Assembly: GCA_910574455.1 (NCBI GenBank) | Contig: CAJSYZ010000009.1 | Coordinates: 4,047,040 to 4,111,039, forward strand | Direction of reading: 5' to 3' | DNA: 64,000 nt | From: Trichaptum fuscoviolaceum | Lineage: Eukaryota > Basidiomycota > Agaricomycetes > Hymenochaetales > Trichaptaceae | Shown: positions 34,663 through 46,435 of the stretch, one piece after another | How positions within the stretch are numbered: position 1 is the stretch's first letter | How the letters are laid out: every line of letters begins with the position of its first letter | The notes under the pieces: model-generated | Databases searched by the model: none | Seen by the model: the letters and a program-made list of their open reading frames with translations, nothing else | What the model was told of the DNA's origin: nothing | Program-made: the position numbers and the translations under genes

Positions 34663-35650
34663 TTGCCGATACCGTAGGGTAGGACGGAGAGAGGTCGTGG
34701 ATAAAGAACGGTAAAGTTGGGAGCTTTTATACGGTTGAGATGAGTGGGAATCAGAGCGAGATTTGCATGCACCCGCAGAAGCTGTCACTTTATATTGGCT
34801 CGAATCGAAGCCTCGGGTTCTTGTGATTCGAAGGCAGTTTGGTTAAGTAATAGAAGCAACATTGTTCTCGGAGTCTTTCTTTACCAGCCTCTGTAGTACC
34901 AGATTCTTTTGTGCTTTTAGAGGAAGGACCATAGACATCGAGCAGCTGCTGATTAAGCAGGATGCACTCCATGATATTCGAGTTGTTGCATAAACATCCC
35001 TTCGCGACCATTCCATCCCAGTGCTTTGTCGCTGACGGCCCGGGGGTGTACGAGGGCTTGCGAGAGAAGATCAAAGTACTGAAGCGTTCCGGAGAAGAAG
35101 CAAATAACGACATCGTCGATGGCAGAATGTGTGTCCCGCCTCCGTTCCGCAAAGGCAGTTCAAGTTCAAGTTCAAGTTCAAGTTGTTGACGTGAGCCGGA
35201 GCATCAGAGAAGTTTAGTTGGGACTGACAAGTTACTACACCCGTGGGAAGTTGAAGCCGTACTTGCCGAAGCTGTCACTGCAACATAACGCTGTGACTAT
35301 TCAAGTTATAGTTAAAGCGTGACACTCAGTATACTTACTGTAACATACAGATTCCAACTGTTGCAAAGACAAACGCTGTGGCTCATTGCTGTACAACGAT
35401 CTACTTCGCCTTTTGACAATAATGCAGGAAGTACAGCATCCGCCTATAACCTGAGGGAAAAACTCGCCTAGCTTCGGATCACGGAGGTGACTGCGCATAC
35501 TGTATGGGCTCAGCTGCGCAGTTCAAGTTACTGATCAGGCATACCGAATATAAACTCACAGTACCCCATCACCTTCTAGTCTCTGGTATTACTGAGGGGT
35601 TCCTATAAACATCATCTCGCTGTGCTAGTGCCACTCAAAGATATACAGCA
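34663..35650. promoter_or_regulatory. Divergent spacer between LWG-3 and DUF7330-2
   Basis: The spacer is 988 bases. It contains GTCAC/GTGAC motifs near 35272, 35292 and 35320, and a GGTGACTGCGCATAC at 35487-35501 whose partner GCTGCGCAG lies at 35513-35521. The same motif pair, with a shorter gap, is found upstream of DUF7330-1 and -4. Four tandem copies of a GTTCAA-type hexamer occur at about 35158-35184. The leader ends CAAAGATATACAGCA before the ATG, almost identical to DUF7330-1. Confidence 0.6.
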
Positions 35651-36719
35651 ATGCTTATCACGGATGAACAAGTCAAACTTGAGACGACGACCGGGGAGAT
35701 CCTTAGAGTGAGTCCAGCTGCTTATTATCCTCATATATCCACTAACGATTTGTATATCTCTAGAAACATGACCCCGACGGACCTCCACCCTACGAGCCAC
35801 CCTCCTTAGAACCAGAAGCGAGCTCGTCGACCTCCTCGATCTACCCACCAATCCCATCCGACCTCCAGCCGTCCAATTTTCTCGCCATCACGCGCGGTAA
35901 CGACTCCATCAAAGGGCGCTACCTCATCGACACCGGTATCGACATCCCCGCGTCTCTGCTGCCCGAGCTCGACGACCTGAAAGATGAAGGCGGGTGCCAG
36001 AAATCGAAGTCGAAAGCAAAAGACAAGGATGAAAAGAGGCTGGGCGCCGGAGAGCGCCCGAATTTGAAGCTGAAGGATACAAACGGGAGCATCGCTGCGG
36101 ATGTGTGGATTTTCGACAGCGGGAGGGAAGATGGTGCGAACGTCAACGGACAGAATAAGAGAGCCTTTGTTGAGGTGAAGAATACGAACGGTTCTGTAAG
36201 ACTTCAAGTTGTACGTCTTCTCTCCTTTTCGTCGTCTTCAGTCCATTTCTAACCAGATATCCTCTTCAACCCCCTCATATGCAGGCCGCAGACCCAACCA
36301 CAACACCATTCGCCCTCCTCGCGAGCACGACCAACGGGAGCATCACGCTCTACATCCCACGCACCTACACCGGCGCACTCACGATCCACAAGGGGAACGG
36401 CTCCGTCAAGCTCTCTCCCGCGCTCGAGGCGCGCGTGCAGACGTTCTCGGACATCAAAGGAAAGCGCATCTGCTTTGTCGGGGACTTCCGCCAGGCGGGT
36501 TTCGGACAAAGCCAGGGCGGGACAGTGATAGAACAAGAGCAGGAGCAGGACGGTAGTGGTGAATGGCGCGGAAATGCGATTGAGGTGGGGAGTGCGAATG
36601 GCTCAATTCGTGTTTCGTATGTGGATGATGAGACTCGGGCGAAGGACGAGACATCCGTGCTTCCGTTCACTAGTTGTGGGCCGGGCTTCTGGAGTAAACT
36701 GCTCTCGGGCTGGAAGTAA
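35651..36719 (+). CDS. DUF7330-2: DUF7330 domain protein
   Basis: Three exons as in DUF7330-1. The first encodes MLITDEQVKLETTTGEIL. The second opens KHDPDGPPPYEP and carries NFLAITRGNDSIKGRYLID, a Lys-rich stretch (SKSKAKDKDEKR) and ADVWIFDS. The third carries GSITLYIPRTYTGALTI, GSVKLSPALEARVQTFSD, FVGDFRQAGFGQ, GSIRVSYVDDE and the shared tail GFWSKLLSGW. Compared with DUF7330-1 the loop after FGQ is longer and Gln/Glu-rich. There is no signal peptide or membrane span. The frame is intact and exon junctions match the paralog, so it is likely functional. It is divergent to LWG-3. Confidence 0.88.
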
Positions 36720-37132
36720 AGCGTCAAAAGAAGACCACACTCTTATCATTTCTCCGTCTATTCTCCTATTCTCCTCATTGTAAAGCCTGTCCAATGTTAT
36801 GAAATTTTCTTACGAGATTTTTTAATCCATGTCATCTTGCTCTGTATTTCTTCTGCTTGTGTAATGTCTGGTTCAAGCATAATATTATTGACTCGCACAA
36901 TTTCTTTCTTCAATCATGCTCGGACAATCTTCAAGGTTCAAACCAACAACTGTCAAACGATACACAATCAATTTACACATGTTTCTACAGTATAGCTACA
37001 ACAAAACCAAGGGGCTATCTAACTATATTACACATTACTGCCGAAAGGAAAACGGTATAAGGTTCTGTACTGCCAGAACGAAGAACGAAATTTTGGAAAG
37101 AAGTGCACACAGAGAACGAAAGAAACAGGAGC
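36720..37132. other. Intergenic, convergent 3' ends
   Basis: This 413-base AT-rich spacer lies between the DUF7330-2 stop and the stop of the RBR ligase gene. No ORF of interest. Confidence 0.5.
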
Positions 37133-39556
37133 TCACGTCGATAGGTCCAGGTCGTCAAACTGGACGGCCCACTCCCAGGTCCCCTCCGCAAAGCCCTTTA
37201 AGGCATCATTGACCAGAGATTCATGCCGCCCTTTCACATAGAACTATTGATTTATTGAGTGTTCAAGCGTATCGAATGACAAAGAAGAGTTGAAAGAGCT
37301 TACAGTTTTATCCGAAATCGCTCGACGGCGATCTTTTGTCATGGTCCCTTCATTGAGGAAACCGTTAACGAGGTGGCATAGATGCTCAACGGATGACCTC
37401 AGATCTCTGTTTTGATGTAGTTCAGATGTACAGTTCATCGTTATAAGTCATATCATATCGCTCGCGAAGGAGAACTCACGTATTGACCACTTCGAATCCC
37501 TGTTTCCTGCTCCCCGGCGACATTAAATTGACCATCGCGCATGTCCATTTTAATGTCTGGGCACTTGATGTCAATTCAGTCACCGCGTTTTGAAGTAACT
37601 GAGTCTAGTTGTTATTGAAATTTATTTTAATTGTTTTTTTCGGTTAAAGGACAATTTGGAGACACTGAGTACGTTGGAAATGATGATTGAACAAGATACG
37701 CACCTCTATCCATGTTACCCCTGTACCCTTCCTCAATGCCTGTCGGACACCCAGCGTCGCACCTTCGACTAACCCATCGATGAACCTTGGGATAGCGTCC
37801 AACGCCACCATCTCTACTGTACCACCTCCACCCTCGCTCCCGCCCTCATTATCCTTCTTCTCTCCCTCACCATAACCGTCCTCACTCTTCACCTCCGTCT
37901 TCTTCGCGAAAGCGGTCTCGCTGCTCGAATTTTCCGCAATACTCGCGCGCACCGCCATAAGACGGTCGATCTCCGCCTTTGCCTTCGCTTTCGCCTGCCT
38001 TGGGGAGACATTGCCGGTCGCTTTGCACGTCGAGCCGCCATTCTTGTGCTCCTTCTTCCCGCAGCCCCAGCAGAAGCTGCTATCGCAGCGCGTGCAGCGC
38101 ATGTGACTATAAATGACAACAGTGAACATCAAGAACTGGGAAGTAGTAGAACGGCAGGAGAAACACACTTGCACCCACTAATCTTTTCGATCGGCGTCCC
38201 ACACTGCGGACAGCTCTTTGAATGCATGGCCTTCCAATACGCCGTCTCCAACATCTCCTCCAGCTCACGCTTCGTCCTCTCCTCCTCCATTCTTCTCCTC
38301 TCCTCCTCTTCCTTCCGCCGCTTTTCCTCCTCTTCTTTTCTCCTTACGTCCTCTAGCTCAGCCGCACGCCTCTTCGCTTCCTCCGCGCGCAGTCGCGCCT
38401 CTGCCTCCGCCGCGAGCCGACGCGCGTCTTCGCGCAGCAGCATGCGCCATAGCGAGGCGAGTCCGCAGGGGACGGGGCTGTGCCCACCCGGGAGGGCGCA
38501 CGTGAAGCATGTGGTGTGTGTGTTGGCGCAGGAGACTGTAGGAGAGAGTGGCGAAGGTGGCGAAGACGGAGAAGAAAGGTGCACAGCTTGGTCACACAAG
38601 GGTGCTGGACAGAACCGGAGTGTGTCCTTTTGCGCGTAGACGAAGGAGTGTGCTAAAAGGGTGCGCCATCTGTACCGCATAGTGATGATATTAATTGGAA
38701 TCACAAAGTTCGGGAAACAGTAGCTTCCACACTTACCTCTTATACACCCCACTCGCCGCAGCAGCCTTGATGAACCCCTCAAGCAGAACCGTTCTGCATT
38801 TATACGCCATACACCGTACAAGAAGCCGGCCTTCGACAGTGATTTCGTTGGAGAGATAACGCGACCAACAGGATGCGCAAAAGCGATGCCCGCATGGCAC
38901 GGAGACGCTTTTGCTGACAATGTCTTCGGGAATCGCGTCGAAGCAGATCCCGCATGGTTCGGACGACGACGACGACCCTAGGTTGGCTCGCTTGCGTGCG
39001 TAGGGACCAGGACTGGGAGAGCGGGAGCGACGTTTGAGCGATTGCGAGGCGCCCGGCACGTCTGTTTCCGTCTGGTCATCTGGTTCCCCGAGCTCGCCGA
39101 GAGAGGCGAGGACGTCGGACGGAGACTCGAGCCATCGCGCAAGCAGGTTTTGCCAGTTCCAGTGGGACATCAAGAGCAAAATCAATGCCAGGTCATTCTT
39201 AGTGGCCAGTGAGAAGAGACGAACTTTCAGTTAATTCGAAATATATGTAATATTTCAGTATAAGACTCACATCAACCCAAAGCATTCTTGAGACGAATGT
39301 CACCTCCTTGTCGATCTCCTCACGCAAGCGTAGTGGACCAAGACTTTCATGCTGAGCAGAGGCACTGGTAGGCTCGTTGTTCGAAAGGCTCTTGGTGATC
39401 GTGAAACTGCTGTAGACGTCGTCGTCGTGCTATGAAAATGAAATATCCTAATTAAGCGCTCTAAACACCAACAAGCACTTTGGACCTAAATACCTGAAAC
39501 GCCGTCAAACATGAGAGGTCAGAACAGTCACCATTTAGGTCTGAGAAAGTCAGCAT
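37133..39556 (-). CDS. RBR-type (RING-IBR-RING) E3 ubiquitin ligase
   Basis: RBR ligases take ubiquitin from an E2 onto a RING2 cysteine and then pass it to a substrate. The start MLTFSDLNGDCSDLSC at 39556 leads to a UBA-like segment (LLLMSHWNWQNLLARWLES). RING1 follows (CGICFDAIPED, VPCGHRFCASCWSRYLSNEI, CMAYKC; near 38960-38800), as in ARIADNE-type proteins. The IBR contains CPAPLCDQ and CFTCALPGGHSPVPCG. A charged helical stretch of about 75 residues (RKEEEEKRRKEEEE) separates it from RING2 (CPQCGTPIEKISGC then NHMRC and FCWGCGKKEH), which is split by an intron between the catalytic-site SGC and HMRC at about 38170-38103. The Ariadne-like C-terminal helices (LDAIPRFIDGLVEGA, FYVKGRHESLVNDALKGF) follow, with the stop at 37133. 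The length of the charged spacer before RING2 is unusual. Confidence 0.87.
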
Positions 39557-40627
39557 CGTGGTCGTTCGAGCGAGAAGAGCATAGCGTAAAGCAGAGCAGA
39601 GACGAGGGAGGTTGGGTAGGTGAAATACCAGGACACCTATGCGGCGCTGTGCATGGCCAAAGCGCTGCGTAACGAATACTACTATAAGCCCCTTAGCGCC
39701 TCCCGGCCGGGCGCAGGTGACTCATAATAATAGGTTTATTGATGTTCTAGAGTCCAGATGGCCGAGCTTTCCGGAGATTCACAGCTGCAGGCGCTTCAAG
39801 TTGCAGAAGCCGTATAGTCGCCGTCGTTGGCTAACGTCGCGCATGGCCATTTCGGACATTGCTCGTCGTTCGGCTGTCCTCGTCCAACGCTCGCGGGCAC
39901 TCTCAAGCCACTTCTGTTCTGTTCGTCCATGCCATGGCCGTCTGTCTGATATCTACTCGTGGTCGCTTGTTGTCGACAACCTAAGATGAAATACTTCCGA
40001 GAAGGAAGCTGTAGCGGAGAATTCGGTCAAAACAGTTTTGTGGGAGAAGCCGATCTATCTCACCATTAAGCTTCTTGCATAGAGCGAGCTGTGCCATGCG
40101 CTACCGAAGAGGCGACAAGTCAAACCGATAATCGAGGACTCGGAAGGCGCAGCCTCTGGCGATGAGCAACCTCTGTTACTCGGATTTCGCTGATCGGGGT
40201 CTTCTGAGACGAAGACACTGCCTTTCGGGCGAATACTCACATGTTCGCAACTAAGATGTTATGCAGCAATTCATATGGCGACGCAACCGCTGCTCGGGTG
40301 GCACGATGTTGGCCTCGTCCATACACCGGGTGACACGCCTCATGTAATACAAGCAGATGGCTGTAGCAACTGAGTGGGCTTAACGGCTTGCCAAAGTCTT
40401 TGGATAGTCTTGAGGCCTTTGCCTTGTCGACGTTGTCTTGTGAGCGTTCATGTTGTGGTCGATGGTGAAGAGTGGACGCGACGCGACTTGACGCGTGACC
40501 GTGCTTTCACTTGAAGTCTATTCTTACTGATACATACTGCGGACCTGATCGTTTACTGCGCACTTGTAACTCATGTTACTTATAAGATGTCGACGTCTGG
40601 AATATACGATCTGTAACATATGGCAGG
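39557..40627. other. Intergenic, divergent spacer RBR ligase / DUF7330-3
   Basis: Just over 1 kb without a supported gene. A short open stretch MAELSGDSQLQALQVAEAV at about 39759-39818 has no partner exon that I could place. GCGTGACCGTG near 40491 and ACTGCGCA near 40555 echo the motifs seen upstream of the other DUF7330 genes. Confidence 0.4.
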
Positions 40628-41463
40628 ATGATCATCACTGAGGAGCAGGATGTCCTTGAACTACGGACGGGAGGTCTGCTTTCGGTGAGTGTCTCTTCGG
40701 CTTCAAGTTGCAATTCTTGCTCATTTGTATTAGAAACAAGACGCAGATGGTCCGCCGCCATATTCACCACCGTCTGTCCTCCTAACAACCAGCAATACCA
40801 CCCCTCCTGACCTTCGACCATCCAATTTCCTGTTGATAAGCCACAAGGTGGATGTCATCAAGGGCCGGTACCTCATTGACCTTGCTCACCGTGTTCCGCA
40901 AGCCCTCCTACCCACTGAAAGCCGAGCGAATTTGGGCATCAAGAACTTTGCTGGCGGTATCGATGCTGCTATTTGGCTCGTTAACAGCGAGCCCGAGTCT
41001 GTGCCCAACGGTGGAGTTGAAAGAAGAGCAGTCCTAGACGTGAACAGCACGTTCGGACCCGTTCGAATCTCGCTCGTATGTACCCCACGAATTTTCTTCG
41101 GTCTTGAACTAAACTCGACTACAGAACACTGACTCTGAACTGACACCATTCGCCCTCAACGTCCATACATCCTTCGGGCCCATCGCGCTCTCCATCCCTC
41201 GCTCCTACCGCGGCCCACTGATGATCCAGAGCAGCGTGGCGCCGATCAAGCTCTCGCCCGCACTTGCATCACGCTTCCAGACACTCGAGGACGTCAATGG
41301 GAAGAGGAAGGGATTCGTGGGCGATTGGAGGGCGAGCGCAGAGGAGGGACGTGCAGCGGAGATGCAAAACGGACTTGCCGAGTGGAAGGGGAGTACGATC
41401 GAAGTGGGGACAACGTACGGGCCCATTCAGATCTCTTATGTCGAAGACAATTCCGAAACCTGA
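40628..41463 (+). CDS. DUF7330-3: divergent DUF7330 domain protein
   Basis: Three exons with the same layout as the paralogs: MIITEEQDVLELRTGGLLS, an intron at 40685-40733, KQDADGPPPYSPPS and NFLLISHKVDVIKGRYLID, then an intron near 41077-41131 and the C-terminal strands (GPIALSIPRSYRGPLMI, PIKLSPALASRFQT, KGFVGDWRASAEEG, GPIQISYVED). It is the most diverged copy: the G-S-I repeats have become G-P-I, and the GFWSKLFTGW tail found on the other three is missing. Frames and splice sites look intact, so it may be functional with a changed surface. It lies in tandem upstream of LWG-4, not divergent. Confidence 0.82.
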
Positions 41464-41937
41464 GGCATCGCGAGCTGCGGACCCTCTTCCGGGTTCCCTT
41501 TATTGCTTGTGTAGGATGTTCGACGGGAAAGTTGGAAGTTCCACTCAACCGATATATGCAATATGTTTCGCAAGTATATCTGTATGTTCTGTATTTCTAC
41601 CTTGCTGTATTCTTAATGATAATCTCAACCATCGTTCTCCACGCTTGTACTCAACTCGTCAAGCCAGCGCCGAGATACCCGGTTCCCCGAATCGTCCGTT
41701 TAACGAGCATTTGGCGTCCATAACCTGGATGATCTGATTGATCAATGATCGCCTATCGTCATCAATTCACTTGTACGTGCTTGCATGCCGGAAAATTGCC
41801 TTGCACCGACGTAGCCGCGCCTCACAATACAAGCATGTCATCTCGGATCACTACTTATGCTTGCGCTAGCAGTTCTCTCTCTTTCCTGTCTGATACCATC
41901 GACCTTGTCCGTCTAATTACTGTCGCAAATTCTAAGG
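41464..41937 (+). promoter_or_regulatory. Spacer between DUF7330-3 and LWG-4
   Basis: This 474-base spacer lies between two genes in the same direction. No motif stands out; it should contain the DUF7330-3 terminator and the LWG-4 promoter. Confidence 0.4.
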
Positions 41938-44896
41938 ATGCACCCTGATACGGAGCTACAACTTGGTGCGTATCCACCTCGCTCTAAAGCTAGCATCACC
42001 TAATCATGCTGATTCATAATGATTCCAAAGCCTCACAAATGCAGACAACTAATGTCATTCTGCGAGAGATCTTAGTTGCTATACAAGACTTGAAGACGCC
42101 CGGTGGTTCTCCTACCACCAACTCAGCTCGGGATGTTGGTGAGCTGATGCGCGCGCGAGCTGGATTGTTGATCGTCTGAACATCAATATTCTTCTGTGTC
42201 CTTACTGCCAGCGAAATCTCCTATCTTTCGCTTCCCATGTTTGTCACCAGAAGGTACACTACTTGACGATCTCGAAGGAGTCGCGATGTGGGCCAGAGGT
42301 GAGTGTCTCTTACACCTTATACTTTTCCATCGTTCATTGCGATGCTGAAGATCAATCAGAGCATCCTGAGGTTTCGAAGGCGGAAAGAACGCAGATGCAA
42401 TCCGAAGAGCTATCAGTACACAGATCGTGAGTAATCGTCTCCTTCAGTTCTATAGCCCGTATAAATTTCGATCCAGGCGATGCACGGAAATGCAGAAAGA
42501 GGTCAGTTAAGCTCTCCCTCTTTTGGAAGATTATACTGTTTTTATGTTTCTTATGTTTTTACCATTCTAGCTGGACCACCTTATTGCACACTACAAACGC
42601 ATCGGTGGGGACGATACTGTCATCAAATACGCCGAATTACTCAAGACGGAGCTCCTTGGGCCCGTTAAGTCATTAGAGCGAAACTTGACAATTGACCGTA
42701 CGCGATTCTTCCCATATGTTATTCTCTTTATCATAGCAATCCACCGCTTGCAGGACCGAATGTCCGGACCATGGCAGGTGCAATGGCGCAAGTGGCATTT
42801 GGACGACTTCTCTCCACGGTTCGGCGGTTCCACGAAAGTTTGTATCACCAGAAGCACGCGTTTTACTTCCGAGAAGTTAAGAGGTGGGAAGATTGTCTCG
42901 AGGCAAGTGCACTAGATGATAGATGACGAAGCTATCGTTCGCTAACATACTGTACGAAGGCTGCTACGCTCAAGTTTCAGTGTGAGTCATTGTGCTATGT
43001 TAATCTGCACCAATGGTCAATGAACGGGTGTCCTGCCGCAACTTGAATCAGGTTTCAACACGACATCTGACGCACCTCAACTCCTGGAGTACATCTGCCA
43101 CGACTTCCTCGCTGAGCTGGAAACGGCCATGGCGCGAGTTAGCGAGGAGTTGACGACATTCAGGGAGAAAGGTGCGTAGCTGACGGTGATCGGTGATCGC
43201 TGTTGTAAACATACGATACTGCGGAACTCACGATTTAGCTGAAACTGGCGTCCGTCACAGCGCTCCCGACGTTCCTCGCGGACGAGAAAGAGCGAGCGAC
43301 AACCCGCTACGTACACATCACGACAATCGCGACGTTCTTCTCTAGCGTTACGGCGACGACGCTTCAGTTTTCATTCACGCAATCAGACTCAGTTCTGGGC
43401 GGAGTGGTGAATCTTTTCTGGTTCCTTTCTCTGGTCTTCAGCGTCTCCTCCGGTGTTAGCAGCTTGCTGGGCATGACATGGCGGAAGTCAGCTATGTACG
43501 CAAGTCATCCATGTACACAATGTACCATGCTCACATTTATCACTGTCTTTAGCTACAACTCACACGAGCCCCCTAGATTGATACGAATGTGGCTTGATAA
43601 AGCACCTATGGTCCTACTTCTTGTTGCAGCGGTTACATTCGTCATTGGCTTAAATCTATTTGCGTATCTATCTCTCCAAGTGCGTATCCATTATTTGAGA
43701 TGTCAATTGTGACCTGGGATTTTAACTCCACACCTGCTAAAGCCACAATACGTCTTACTCGCTACGACGGCATTGACATGCCTGCACAGCGGGTGTCTTT
43801 TCATAGTCATGGCTTGGTTTTTATACCGCCTTAAATACTCAACTACCTGGGCACAATGGTTCCGAGACCTGATATCGTGGTTCAATCGCCTGCCAGGGAG
43901 GCTAGCGTTTCCCTACCGATGGCTTTTAGATCGGCCGTACGTTATGCACATCCGACGGAATATTTATTGGTATTTTTCTGATTATTTTCTAATGCTGAAT
44001 TACCATTTACCAACGTGATGTCTCAAGGGCATTTGAGAAGGACAAGCGTGTAGCAAGCCTGAACTGCGATATGAGGGATGAGAACGCGCGCTTCCAGCTA
44101 GTGCCGTGTCTTCTTGCGAGACTCGTTCGGCGGTTACGAGTTTCGATCCGAGTGCGGTGGCTTCGGTCGAAGAAGACACTTCTTTCCTTTAGTCGATCTG
44201 TCTTCACGCTTGGTCATTGGCCCTTCCGCGCACGACGCGGGGGAGTGGACCTCGAGGCGGGAGGAAGCAAATTTCAGAAGGAAAAAGGACCAAACGCAAC
44301 AAGAGACGAATACGGCGGATTCAGGAGAAGATGCGAAGAAACGATTTGAGAAATCTCTTCAACCGATTTCTGATGATAATTATCTACGCAATATCACGGA
44401 TGTTGTTCGATTATGGGAGACAGGCAGGTAAAGACTTCAATCTTACTATCACCTTGTCGCGCATGTCCTTACTTGCATTGGCAGGGCTGAACGCTGTACC
44501 GATGAGTGGCTCGAAAAGAACCTCCGGAGCCTTCTATGGGGCTTTCCAGAGCTACTGAGAACGTTCTACGATGAGGTCCACCCTATCTTAGCCCCGATTC
44601 GTGCGCAGAACCTGAAGGACATAGAGGAGGAGCGGAATGGTGGAGGCAACGTATCTTCGCTCGCGCGTTCCGGGAATCGCGGGGACGATGGCGTGCCGAA
44701 TTTATCTTGGATCGTCCACGATTTTCTGAGCGCATGCGCTGCAGTCGACGCGCATGCTCGAGTCAAAGACAAGACTGCGGATACTGAAGGCTCGAGTTCA
44801 GATCAGCAAGCAGAACATTCATCTCAGCCTGCAAATCCTAGGCTTGTCAGGGGTAACGACCTCGAAACTACTCCGTCCGGCACAGCGTACGATTAA
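41938..44896 (+). CDS. LWG-4: short LWG-family membrane protein with a probable frameshift (copy 4 of 5)
   Basis: The start MHPDTELQLASQMQTTNVIL spans an intron at 41966-42030. Only one helical unit is present: LDHLIAHYKRIGGDDTVIKY (42571-42630), ESLYHQKHAFYFREVKRW (about 42836-42889) and YICHDFLAELETAMARVSEE (near 43090-43150). Four membrane spans follow (THITTIATFFSSVTATT-like near 43320, VNLFWFLSLVFSVSSGVSS, VLLLVAAVTFVIGLNLF, GCLFIVMAWFLYRL), then HIRRNIYWYF, a basic part and the box LRSLLWGFPELLRTFY (44530-44577), ending at 44896. An intron after DCLE begins GCAAGT, a GC donor. Between about 44235 and 44320 the reading frame must change by one base to join DLEAG to QTQQETNT, and no GT-AG intron can do this. 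The copy may be a pseudogene or the sequence may carry an indel. Confidence 0.68.
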
Positions 44897-45161
44897 GTAG
44901 ACAATTAAGGTGTAAATTTTCATGAGTTTATGCTCATCTTAAGACATTGCATTGTGACACTGGAGACGTTCAATCTGCGCCACTGTGCAGTCAAAGGACT
45001 CGCGTAAACCCAATTCAAACTGCGATACAGTACGAACAGCACAAGGACAATAAGACATGGGGTAGTAAATAAATGAAATGAAATGAGGCAGACGGTTCGG
45101 TAGACGAATAGGGACGACGGAAATAGGACAAGACACCAAAGGTGAAACGCGTGTTCTACCA

Positions 45162-46125
45162 TTACCAACCCGTAAATAAATTACTCCAGAATCCCGTCCC
45201 AGAGTTATCAGGTGGCAACACGGACGTGACGCCCTCCCCCCGTGTCTCATCGTCCACATATGATACGCAAATCGAGCCATGCACGCTGACCAACTCGATC
45301 GCGTTTCCGCGCCACCCTCCAGCACCCCCTTGTCTTCTATCGCCCGCTCCCCCGCCCTGTCCAAATCCCGCTTGACGAAACTCCCCGACGAAGCACACGC
45401 AATTGCCCTCGATGTCCGAGAACGTGTGCACACGCGCCTCGAGTGCGTGAGAGAGCTTGACGAAGCCGAAGCCTTGGCGCATCGTGAGCGCGCCAGTATA
45501 TGTCCGTGGGATGTAGAGTGTGATGCTCCCGGTGTCCGTAGTCACGAATAGGGCGAATGGTGTAGCGGCAGGGTCTGCAGCCTATGCATACGAAAGCTAA
45601 GTTGCCGACTTTGTTATATAGCACAAAAAGGACGACTTACGACTTGCAGTTTAATAGGGCCGTGCGCATTCGTTACCTCTACGAATGCCCTATTTGTCTC
45701 TCCTTCATTGTTATCCGCCCACTTGCTATCGACGATCCACACATCGGCAGCCATGCTCCCATGCTGTCCGCTCATTCTCAAGTTCGGGCGTTCCCCTGCG
45801 CCCAACCTCTCCTCACCCGAGGTGCCAAGCTCAGGCAGAAGAGACTCAGGAATCTCAAGCGCGGTGTCGATGACGTATCGTTCCTTGAGCGCATCGTGCG
45901 TGCGGGTTATTGCGAGGAAGTTGTTGGCCTTAATGTCTGCTGGGACTGGTGGGTAGATTGAGGATGTTGACAATCCTCCAGCAGTCTGAAAATCATAAGA
46001 CGGAGGTCCTTCGGGACCGCATTCCTAGAGATTTCAGGCTTAGCAGGTTTGCAAGAATGATAAGGAGCTGAACGCACGCTAATGATCTCCCCAGTCGTCG
46101 TTTGCTCATCATCTGTGAGAAGCAT
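45162..46125 (-). CDS. DUF7330-4: DUF7330 domain protein
   Basis: Three exons: MLLTDDEQTTTGEIIS (start at 46125, just after a leader like those of DUF7330-1 and -2), then a middle exon with SSIYPPVPADIKANNFLAIT and GSMAADVWIVDSKW, then the C-terminal exon with GSITLYIPRTYTGALTM, CFVGEFRQAGFGQ, GSICVSYVDDE and the tail GFWSNLFTGW. It is closest to DUF7330-1, including about 290 bases of upstream DNA, so the two are recent duplicates. Several replacements at otherwise fixed sites (for example KLSPALEARVQTF has become KLSHALEARVHTF, GKR has become GNC) suggest relaxed selection. It is convergent with LWG-4 (265 bases apart) and divergent to the broken LWG-5. Confidence 0.83.
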
Positions 46126-46433
46126 TGCCGTATATCTTTGATGCAATCAGGCAGATAAAGTTCACAGGAAGCCTTCAGTGAAGCCAACCAGTCGAATGAG
46201 ACGCAGGGCGCTACTGTGAGCCGCAAGCTATATACCCCGCCTAGACGTACGTGTCTGCGCGGTGATGCGCAGTCACCTATATGAACCGGATCAGTGCGCA
46301 TCTTCCACATACTTCAGTGGCGAATACATACATTCTCTTAGCTGCCCTGCATGACTCAAACGGCGCAGCAAGCTTGCAGTTAGTTGAACACATACTAGCA
46401 CTGCGGACAGGTGAAGGAAGACTTGGTTGCTAC
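46126..46433 (-). promoter_or_regulatory. DUF7330-4 promoter, cut off by a transposon
   Basis: Read on the minus strand this region repeats the DUF7330-1 promoter block by block: CTGCGC-N6-GCGCAG at about 46254-46271, a TATA-like GGGTATATAGC near 46228-46238, and the leader before the ATG. The similarity stops at the TA target site of the element at 46436. Confidence 0.65.
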
Positions 46434-46435
46434 TA

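Noticed and set aside
34790..35152. 120-codon minus-strand frame in the LWG-3/DUF7330-2 spacer
   Set aside because: No domain, no paralog in the matching spacers, and it lies where promoters are expected.
35158..35184. Tandem GTTCAA units as a CRISPR or regulatory array
   Set aside because: Only four short units without spacers; a simple microsatellite in a eukaryotic spacer.
38046..38639. Plus-strand frame of 197 codons
   Set aside because: It is the shadow of the RBR ligase exons; the Ser/Arg-rich content mirrors the charged helix on the other strand.
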